Assembly (NCBI GenBank): GCA_016929985.1
Contig: JAFGIH010000598.1
Span: 1 to 5,622 of the forward strand
DNA: 5,622 bases
Origin: Thermoleophilia bacterium
Lineage (GTDB): Bacteria > Actinomycetota > Thermoleophilia > RBG-16-64-13
Direction: 5' to 3'
A program made the translations under genes and the position numbers. The notes under the pieces were generated by a model, which saw only the letters and a program-made list of their open reading frames with translations, had not been told where the DNA came from and searched no databases. Below are positions 1 to 5,279 of the stretch, piece after piece. Within the stretch, counting starts at the first letter, position 1. Every line of letters starts with the position of its first letter.

Positions 1-215
1 CCGAGGACCTGGCCTCCCCGTGGGGCCTGATAATGCGGAAGCAGCGGGTGGCCGGACCACCCTGGTATGTCACCTGGAACCGGCGGGCGGCACGAGCCTC
101 AGTCGACGCCATGGCAGCCCTGGAGCCGTTGGCGCTGGCTCCGGGACATGGCGTGCCCATGGCCGGTCCTGATGTCCCGGAAAAGGTCCGTGCATGTGCT
201 GACGGCCGGCAATGA
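1..215 (+). CDS. MBL-fold metallo-hydrolase, C-terminal part (5' end outside window)
   Basis: The frame is open from the window edge (first full codon at base 3) to TGA at 213-215 and gives about 70 residues. The segment GPPWYVTW, then a helix of the type RAARASVDAMAALEP, then the motif LAPGHGVPMAGP, is typical of the C-terminal end of metallo-beta-lactamase-fold hydrolases. In that family the GHG histidine is the last metal ligand of the di-metal site. The catalytic HxHxDH motif would lie upstream of the window and cannot be checked. From memory, relatives of this type usually run 15-20 residues further and end in a VPxHGRY-like tail. Here the protein stops soon after the EKVRACADG helix, so the tail may be lost. 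The ATG at 33 is an internal Met, because the homology-like sequence continues upstream of it. The substrate is unknown. The molybdopterin gene follows on the same strand and in the same frame, which suggests co-transcription. Confidence 0.85.
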   Translation, partial: EDLASPWGLIMRKQRVAGPPWYVTWNRRAARASVDAMAALEPLALAPGHGVPMAGPDVPEKVRACADGRQ

Positions 216-241
216 ACGCCGCGGAGGTGTCTCAAGACTGA

Positions 242-257
242 GAAGGAACGATCTATC
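242..257 (+). promoter_or_regulatory. Ribosome-binding site facing an ATC codon, possible true start of the molybdopterin gene
   Basis: GAAGGA at 242-247 is a good Shine-Dalgarno sequence. Seven bases later, in frame with the molybdopterin enzyme, stands ATC (255-257) where a start codon would be expected. Starting there would add nine residues (reading on as VPSTEQHR) and give 703 residues, leaving a short lead before the first cluster cysteine as is usual in the family. The conventional starts GTG 282 and GTG 285 have only a poor upstream match (CACAGGG, touching the codon). A second strong match, GGAGGTG at 223-229, also has no in-frame ATG, GTG or TTG at normal spacing. Either ATC is used as a rare start, the start has been lost, or translation depends on coupling from the upstream gene. 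Confidence 0.4.
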
Positions 258-281
258 GTCCCCAGTACCGAGCAGCACAGG

Positions 282-2366
282 GTGGTGCGCACCATCTGCC
301 AGGAGCGTCACAAGGCCCGCCCCATGCTGGTGCACGTGGAAGGTGGCCGGGCGGTGCGGTTGGAGGGCGTCCCCGGTCCTGGGGGAGTCGCCACGCCGCT
401 CTGCGCCCGGGCCGCGGCGGGCCTCGAGCGTCTCTATTCGCCGCACCGGCTTCTCTACCCACAGAGGCGGGTGGGCGAGCGGGGCGAGGGCAGGTGGCAG
501 CGCATCTCCTGGGATGAGGCCCTCGACACGGTGGCGGTCAAGTTCGCCGAAGCCAAGCAGGCTTACGGCGCCGAGTCCGTGTGTCTTGCCAAGGGCCTCT
601 ACGGGGCCCACGCCGACTATGTGTCCCGGCTGGGCAATATCTTCGGCACGCCCAACGTCACCAGCATCGACAACACCTGCTACATCCCCAGCGCGTCGGG
701 CCGGTTGATCACCTACGGCTTCGATGGCTCACCCGACCTGCCCGGCGGCCCCGCGTGCCTGCTCTGCTGGGGCAACAGCGCCGATCCGCCGCTGCGGGAA
801 GGCGCCAAGCTCATCGTGGTCAACACCCTCCAGACCGCCGCGGCCAAGCGGGCCGATATCTGGTTGCGCCCCCGGCCGGGCACCGATCTCGCTCTGGCGC
901 TGGGCATGCTGAACGTCATCATCGGCGAAGGGCTCTACGACAAGGATTTCGTAACCGAGTGGACCGTCGGCTTCGACAAGCTCGAGCAGCACGTCCGAGA
1001 GTATCCACCCGACAAGGTCTCCGAGATCACCTGGGTCCCCGCCGGGAAGATCGTGGAGGCGGCGCGGCTGTTCGCCGGCCACCGCCCGGCCTGCCTCTGG
1101 AGCGGCAATGCCAGCGACGACACCCTCAACAGCACGCAGTGTGCCAGGGCGTTCGCCATCATCCAGTCGGTCTGCGGGGCGCTCGACGTGCCCGGTGGCA
1201 CCATCCACCTCGAAGGCGCGATCCTCGGGGAGGGCACCGGCCGCACCATCTGCCGCCAGGAGTTGCCGCCCGAGCAGGAGGCCAAGAAGCTCGGCGCCGA
1301 CGCCGGCTACTTCCCGTCTCACGAGCTGTGGGACTCCATCGTGTGGAAGCCCGTGGAGATACGTCCGAGGCACGTGCTCGACGCCATCCTCGAGGGCAAA
1401 CCGTACCCCGCCGTGCAGGTGTTGGGGGTTTTCGGCAGCAACCCCGTTCTCACGTGGAGTGACTCGAGAAGGGTGTACGAAGCGTTCAAGAAGGTCGCGT
1501 TCTCCGTGGTGGCCGATCTCGTCATGACCCCGACGGCGGCCCTGGCCGATATCGTGCTACCGGTGGCGTCGTATCTGGAGAGCGATGGAGTAGTGGTCTC
1601 CAGGACGGCCTCCGGGGCGGTGTGCCTGGAACCGCGGCTGAAGGTGGCGCAGATAGGGGAGTGCCGTTCGGACATCGACATACTGAGCGGCATCGCGCAC
1701 CGTCTGGGCCTGGGCCGCTTCTACGGCGACGATCTGCACGCGGCGCTCGACATGTACCTCGAGCCCATGGGCATCAGCTTCGCGGAGTTGGTGCGGCACC
1801 CCGGCGTGGTCTCGTCGACCACGAAGTACCGTAAGCACCTGGGGCGGGGCTTCAACACCCCATCGGGCAAGGTAGAGCTGTACTCGAGCCTCTGCGAGCA
1901 GTGGGGCTACGAACCGCTGCCCGTCTACCACGAGCCGGAGGAGACGCCGGTCAGCGCCCCCGAGATGCTCCACGAGTATCCCCTGGTGCTGACCAACGCC
2001 CACGAGGCCGAGTACGTGCACTCTCAGGATCGCTACCTGAAATGCCTGAGGAACCTGGTACCCGAGCCCCTCGTGACCCTCCATCCTGAGACCGCCGCCG
2101 GGCTGGGCATCGCCGAGGGCGATGAGGTCTACGTAGAGAACCGGCGCGGGCGGATGCGTATGAAGGCGACCCTCGACCCCGGCATCGACCTTCGGGTGGT
2201 GAGTGCGCCGCACGGCTGGTGGTTCCCGGAACGGGGCGAGGCGGAGATGTTCGGTTGGGATGAGGCCAACTTCAACGTCCTCACCGACGACGGCCCGCCC
2301 TACAGTCCCGAGATGGGGTCGCCGAAGATGCGGGGGTTCTTGGTGAGGGTGCAAAAAGTGGAGTGA
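282..2366 (+). CDS. Molybdopterin (bis-PGD) enzyme, acetylene hydratase-like, with a degenerate Fe-S site
   Basis: The 694-residue product has the fold order of the DMSO reductase superfamily: a short Fe-S domain (about 1-55), molybdopterin-binding domains (about 56-500) and a C-terminal dinucleotide-binding domain (about 565-690). Recognisable segments are RWQRISWDEALD (71-82), ADIWLRPRPGTD (191-202), MTPTAALADIVLP (415-427), TPSGKVELYSS (526-536) and APHGWWFPE (642-650). The run from 526 to 555 resembles acetylene hydratase of Pelobacter/Syntrophotalea closely, as does the DKVSEIT region. Cys133 aligns without gaps to the tungsten ligand Cys141 of that enzyme. Oddities: the CxxCxxxC motif reads C6-Q-E-R9-H10-K-A-R13, so only C6 and C41 remain of four cluster ligands, and CPKG is replaced by CARA. 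About 11 residues are missing after WGNSAD (163-168), and DPR is replaced by NTL at 181-183. No twin-arginine signal is seen, so the enzyme is probably cytoplasmic. The start is uncertain: GTG 282 and GTG 285 both lack a good ribosome-binding site (see the site at 242-257). It could be a cluster-less active enzyme or a decaying paralogue. The substrate is unknown. Confidence 0.88.
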   Translation: MVRTICQERHKARPMLVHVEGGRAVRLEGVPGPGGVATPLCARAAAGLERLYSPHRLLYPQRRVGERGEGRWQRISWDEALDTVAVKFAEAKQAYGAESVCLAKGLYGAHADYVSRLGNIFGTPNVTSIDNTCYIPSASGRLITYGFDGSPDLPGGPACLLCWGNSADPPLREGAKLIVVNTLQTAAAKRADIWLRPRPGTDLALALGMLNVIIGEGLYDKDFVTEWTVGFDKLEQHVREYPPDKVSEITWVPAGKIVEAARLFAGHRPACLWSGNASDDTLNSTQCARAFAIIQSVCGALDVPGGTIHLEGAILGEGTGRTICRQELPPEQEAKKLGADAGYFPSHELWDSIVWKPVEIRPRHVLDAILEGKPYPAVQVLGVFGSNPVLTWSDSRRVYEAFKKVAFSVVADLVMTPTAALADIVLPVASYLESDGVVVSRTASGAVCLEPRLKVAQIGECRSDIDILSGIAHRLGLGRFYGDDLHAALDMYLEPMGISFAELVRHPGVVSSTTKYRKHLGRGFNTPSGKVELYSSLCEQWGYEPLPVYHEPEETPVSAPEMLHEYPLVLTNAHEAEYVHSQDRYLKCLRNLVPEPLVTLHPETAAGLGIAEGDEVYVENRRGRMRMKATLDPGIDLRVVSAPHGWWFPERGEAEMFGWDEANFNVLTDDGPPYSPEMGSPKMRGFLVRVQKVE

Positions 2367-2447
2367 CACGCGCCACCTGGGCCCGCCTGCCGGGTCGGGG
2401 CCGGGCGCGCCGCGCCGTCGGCGGCGGTGGGCCGCCCCCCGGGCTCC
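2367..2447. other. GC-rich gap between convergent genes, possible weak terminator hairpins
   Basis: These 81 bases separate the stop of the molybdopterin gene from the stop of the zinc-ribbon gene on the other strand. They are almost pure G and C. Small self-complementary stretches are present: GGCGCG/CGCGCC at 2404-2416, CCCG/CGGG at 2382-2394, and CCACC/GGTGG at 2373-2377 and 2426-2430. No T-tract follows any of them on either strand, so a classical intrinsic terminator is not shown. In such GC-rich sequence, short inverted repeats also arise by chance. Confidence 0.25.
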
Positions 2448-2666
2448 CTATGCGCCGTAGGCCTCCTCTTCGTACCCGCAGACTGGGCAGCGGGTGACGG
2501 TGCGGGCGCCGTACGGTATCACCGGGATGAAGAACAGCGTGACCCACGACCGGACGCGCAAGTTGCGCCACTCCCGCGTGTTGCCGCAGTTGGGGCAGCG
2601 CCTCATGCCTGCGGTGCCCAGATCGTCGACGGTCTGTTTGCCGAATCCGATGATGAAGAAGAACAT
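2448..2666 (-). CDS. Small zinc-ribbon protein
   Basis: The 72-residue protein has two CxxC knuckles, C24-P-N-C27 and C60-P-V-C63, spaced as in a rubredoxin-like zinc ribbon that would bind one Zn ion. The N-terminus MFFFIIGFGKQTVDDLG and the segment LRVRSWVTLFFIPVIPYG between the knuckles match a widespread family of short bacterial zinc-ribbon proteins of unknown role (from memory, the Pfam zinc_ribbon_15 type). The strand between the knuckles is strongly hydrophobic, and family members may be packed against a membrane or a partner. No enzyme function can be assigned. The start ATG is well supported by an excellent ribosome-binding site. The gene stands alone on the minus strand, convergent to the molybdopterin gene and divergent from the MFS transporter gene, and nothing ties it functionally to either. 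Confidence 0.88.
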   Translation of the reverse strand: MFFFIIGFGKQTVDDLGTAGMRRCPNCGNTREWRNLRVRSWVTLFFIPVIPYGARTVTRCPVCGYEEEAYGA

Positions 2667-2820
2667 GGCTTCACCTCCCCGTCGCGGGTCACACTACACC
2701 ATCCGAGCGCCGTCCGTTCCCTCCCGGCGTCCGCCGTTTTGATACGCTGGTAAGCGTCGGGGAGCTTCTTCCCGCCCATCACCACCATCAACGCCGTCGA
2801 GGCCTGCCCATGAGACAGAC
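2667..2820. promoter_or_regulatory. Divergent intergenic region between zinc-ribbon and MFS genes
   Basis: Two divergent transcription units need promoters here, but no convincing -35/-10 pair could be read on either strand. The only relatively AT-richer patch is near 2736-2757 (GTTTTGATACGCTGGTAAGCGT). It contains a short inverted repeat, ACGCT-GGTA-AGCGT, at 2744-2757, which could be a small hairpin or half of an operator. The stretch 2764-2798 is pyrimidine and CA rich and holds nothing recognisable. Confidence 0.3.
2671..2678 (-). promoter_or_regulatory. Strong ribosome-binding site of the zinc-ribbon gene
   Basis: Read on the minus strand this is GGAGGTGA, an eight-base match to the 3' end of 16S rRNA, with four bases between it and the ATG. 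It fixes the start codon and predicts efficient translation of this small protein. Confidence 0.85.
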
Positions 2821-2824
2821 GTGA
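2810..2824 (+). other. Four-codon mini-ORF overlapping the MFS start (possible leader)
   Basis: ATG-AGA-CAG-ACG-TGA encodes MRQT and ends with a TGA that overlaps the GTG start of the MFS gene by two bases (GTGA). GAGG at 2799-2802 lies seven bases before this ATG, which is ideal spacing, whereas the MFS GTG at 2821 has no good ribosome-binding site of its own. Ribosomes may therefore load at the mini-ORF and restart at the GTG. This is an inference from spacing only. Confidence 0.3.
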
Positions 2825-4305
2825 GTAGCGAACAGAGGGACCCCGCCGCGAACGAAGGCGGCTCCCAGACCCAGAAGGCCGGCTGGCTGGTGCTTGCCAC
2901 CATCATGCTCGCCACAGCGCTCGCCAATGTCGCGAGCGTGTGTCTATTCCCCCAGCTGGTCGTTCTCTCAGCGGAGTTCGGCCGGCCGGTCAACGAGATC
3001 GTGTGGGCCCTGGTGGCCTTCGCTATCATCGCCACCGGCGTGGGCGGAGTCGCAGCCGCTTTGGGGGCGGTGGTCGGCAACCGGCGCATGCTCGTTGTGG
3101 CGCTCTCTTTCCTCCTGGTAGGCAGTCTCGTCGCCGCTCTTTCCACGAACCTCGCTTTCCTCATCGTGGCGCGCATCATCCAGGGGGTCGGTATGGCCAT
3201 CCAGGCGCTTGCCATAGGCATCGTGGCCGCCTATTGGCGAGGGGAGGGCATGCGTCGGGCGATGAGCATGGTGGTCGTCGGCATAGGCCTGGGGGCCGTG
3301 GCCGGTTTCCTGTTGAGCGGATTCATCTGGAGAGGTGGCGGTGACTGGCGCACGGTCTTCTGGGTGGTTACCGGAGCCAGCGCCGTCGACTTGGTGCTGA
3401 CCTTCAGATTCCTCAAGGAGACCCCGCGCAAGAAGGGCGTGCGTATAGACTACGTGGGATGTGTCGGCCTCATCGTGTGGTCGGCGCCTCTACTGTTGGC
3501 TCTCAGCCAGGCGAACGCCTGGGGATGGGGGAGCACGCGGACGCTCGTCCTGCTGGTCGTGGGCGCAGCGCTCCTGGCCGGTTGGGTATGGTGGGAACTG
3601 CGCAATGAGGAGCCCCTCATCGAGCTCCGCCTCCTCGCCCGCATGGGCGTATGGCAGGGTGCCGTGGTCTGGGTGGGGGTGACCCTGGCCATGGGCATCC
3701 CGGCAACGGCGATCCCCTATCTGTTCCAGACTCCGACCGAGTCGGGTTTCGGCTTCGGCAGGAGCCTTTTCGTCGTCTCGCTCGTGCTTGCCATACCGGC
3801 GGTGATGATGGTCTTGCTCTCTCCCACCACAACCAGTCTCATGCGCAAGGTGGGTGCCAAAGGCGCCATGCTCTTGGGCGCCCTCTTCGGCTTGGGCGGT
3901 TTCGGCATGGCCTTTGCGCATGGGTCGCCGTGGCTCGTATCGGGTTGGCTGGTCACCACCGGCATCATGGCGGCATGGGCCACGTCCGCGAGTTATGCGG
4001 TAGGCGCTGAGGCAGTGTCGCCCGAGAAGGGGATCATCGTGGGCACCATCTACAATACGGCCGGGGGGCTCGGCACAGCCATCGCGTCGGCCTCGGCCGG
4101 CTACGTTCTCTCGCTGCGTAAGGTCGCCGTGGAAGTGGGCACCGCGGACGGCCCGGTGACTCAGTACTTCCCCGCCGAGGAGACCTTCACCTGGTCGCTC
4201 ATGATAGTGGGCGTGGCCGCCCTGATCGGGGTGCTGGCCGCGGTCAGCATCCGCTCCAGGCGCCTGCGGGCGGAGTCGCGCACGGGGGGCTCGAGGCCCG
4301 GCTGA
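2821..4305 (+). CDS. MFS transporter, 14-helix (DHA2-like) type
   Basis: The 494-residue inner-membrane protein has about 14 hydrophobic helices (starting near residues 22, 58, 88, 110, 146, 176, 211, 240, 281, 314, 347, 370, 404 and 457), the layout of the DHA2-type major facilitator family. The helix-4 motif ARIIQGVGMA (117-126) is the family RxxQGxG signature. The loop between helices 2 and 3 (GAVVGNRRM, 82-90) is a degenerate motif A. Helix 1 lacks the LDxTIVNVALP-type motif with its acidic residue, and helix 5 (VGIGLGAVAGFLLSG) lacks the GP of antiporter motif C. It is therefore not a textbook drug/proton antiporter and the substrate is open. GTG at 2821 is the only usable start: the frame is open upstream only to a TGA at 2740-2742 and no other start codon lies between. 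The stop overlaps the DMT start by one base, so the two transporters are probably co-translated. Confidence 0.9.
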   Translation: MSSEQRDPAANEGGSQTQKAGWLVLATIMLATALANVASVCLFPQLVVLSAEFGRPVNEIVWALVAFAIIATGVGGVAAALGAVVGNRRMLVVALSFLLVGSLVAALSTNLAFLIVARIIQGVGMAIQALAIGIVAAYWRGEGMRRAMSMVVVGIGLGAVAGFLLSGFIWRGGGDWRTVFWVVTGASAVDLVLTFRFLKETPRKKGVRIDYVGCVGLIVWSAPLLLALSQANAWGWGSTRTLVLLVVGAALLAGWVWWELRNEEPLIELRLLARMGVWQGAVVWVGVTLAMGIPATAIPYLFQTPTESGFGFGRSLFVVSLVLAIPAVMMVLLSPTTTSLMRKVGAKGAMLLGALFGLGGFGMAFAHGSPWLVSGWLVTTGIMAAWATSASYAVGAEAVSPEKGIIVGTIYNTAGGLGTAIASASAGYVLSLRKVAVEVGTADGPVTQYFPAEETFTWSLMIVGVAALIGVLAAVSIRSRRLRAESRTGGSRPG

Positions 4306-5279
4306 TGTCCAGGAGAGTGAGCGTTCCTTCCTGGGTGGGGTTCGCACTGGCCTCCTTCCTCTGCTACGGAGTCACCAACTCACTGCTCGGGGCCATCTAC
4401 GAATGGAGCGAGCGCAACCCCGACACCCCGGTGACGGCGCCCTTCGTCCTCTGGCTGACCATGGGAGTGGTGGGAGCCGGCGCGGCCGCGGTGTTCAAGC
4501 TGCGGGGCCGGGGTTACAAGGGCCTACCTTCACGCCGTTTCGTATGGATAGCGGCCGCGGCAGGGATAACCCTGTCGGCGGCCATGCTCACGCTCAAGCT
4601 CGGCCTGGCGAGCGACCCCGACGCCAAGGGGCCCATCGTGGCCGTCAGTTCCACCAACGCCATGATCGTGGCGTTGGCCGCTTTCTTCGTCCTGCGGGAG
4701 AAGCTGAGCAGGTGGCAGCTCGCGGGGATGGTGGTCATCATCGGGGGGATCATCGTGATGGCCCTGGGGAGCGGCGCCGGGTCCAGTGCGCGCGGCCTGC
4801 TGTTCGGGCTCGCGACCATGGTGCTCTTCGGAATCACGAACTTTCTGCTCAAGTACGCCGGCCACCACGGCAGCGACTCGGTGACCACCACGGCGATCCT
4901 GTGGCTGTCGGCTGGAGTCTGCGGTGTGCTCGCTGTCGGCTACTGCCTGATCCGCTACGGGCACCTGCCTGGTATGCAGGACGCTTCGCTCATTCTGTGG
5001 GCGATCCTTGCCGGCGTCACCTTGGCGCTGGGGATGCTGTTTCTCAAGCTGGCCGTCACTAAGGGACCCGGCGGACCGGCGACGGCCATCACCGGTTCGA
5101 ACTCCATTCTCGTTGCGATGTTCGAATTCCTGGTCTTCGCGCACATCCCGCCGGCGCAGAAGCTCGCCGGCATGGGCATCGCGATCGCGGGCATCATTGT
5201 CCTCAGCCTGGGGGGCGGCCGCGGGGCGGTGGTCCGGGCGGCAGGGCGCACCGAGCCGCCAGCGGCGGGCCGAGACTAG
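4305..5279 (+). CDS. EamA/DMT-family transporter
   Basis: The 324-residue inner-membrane protein has ten predicted helices arranged as two EamA repeats (about 11-155 and 165-303). The internal duplication is directly visible: FALASFLCYGVTNSLL (13-28) corresponds to FGLATMVLFGITNFLL (167-182), and QLAGMVVIIGGIIVMALG (138-155) corresponds to KLAGMGIAIAGIIVLSLG (286-303). Both halves also carry a KGP followed by a helix with S/T-N-(A/S). This is the drug/metabolite transporter superfamily, whose members move amino acids, nucleotide precursors or other small metabolites. The substrate cannot be told from sequence. ATG 4305 overlaps the upstream MFS stop (TGATG), with GAGG at 4293-4296 eight bases before it, which fixes the start and implies translational coupling. 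The C-terminal 20 residues are an Ala/Arg/Gly/Pro-rich tail. The stop TAG overlaps the stop of the convergent decarboxylase gene. Confidence 0.92.
   Translation: MSRRVSVPSWVGFALASFLCYGVTNSLLGAIYEWSERNPDTPVTAPFVLWLTMGVVGAGAAAVFKLRGRGYKGLPSRRFVWIAAAAGITLSAAMLTLKLGLASDPDAKGPIVAVSSTNAMIVALAAFFVLREKLSRWQLAGMVVIIGGIIVMALGSGAGSSARGLLFGLATMVLFGITNFLLKYAGHHGSDSVTTTAILWLSAGVCGVLAVGYCLIRYGHLPGMQDASLILWAILAGVTLALGMLFLKLAVTKGPGGPATAITGSNSILVAMFEFLVFAHIPPAQKLAGMGIAIAGIIVLSLGGGRGAVVRAAGRTEPPAAGRD

Noticed and set aside
213..215. TGA as a selenocysteine codon
   Set aside because: No selenoprotein motif surrounds it, no SECIS-like hairpin was recognised, and it sits at a natural gene boundary.
212..241. Nine-codon ORF (MNAAEVSQD) overlapping the hydrolase stop as ATGA
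   Set aside because: There is no ribosome-binding site at proper spacing, it is too short to judge, and it does not lead into the molybdopterin frame.
67..708. Plus-strand open frame of 213 codons overlapping the hydrolase end and the molybdopterin start
   Set aside because: It is Ser/Arg/Pro-rich without recognisable motifs, while the competing frame carries clear family signatures on both sides.
1557..2369. Long open frame on the minus strand across the molybdopterin gene
   Set aside because: It is antisense to strongly conserved protein motifs, and its composition is that of a GC-rich shadow frame.
2404..2416. GGCGCG/CGCGCC hairpin as an intrinsic terminator
   Set aside because: The loop is too small for all six pairs, no T-tract follows, and the surrounding sequence is nearly pure GC.
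2744..2757. Inverted repeat ACGCT-GGTA-AGCGT as an operator or terminator
   Set aside because: Five-base arms occur often by chance, and there is no T-tract or regulator gene next to it; kept only as a note in the intergenic entry.
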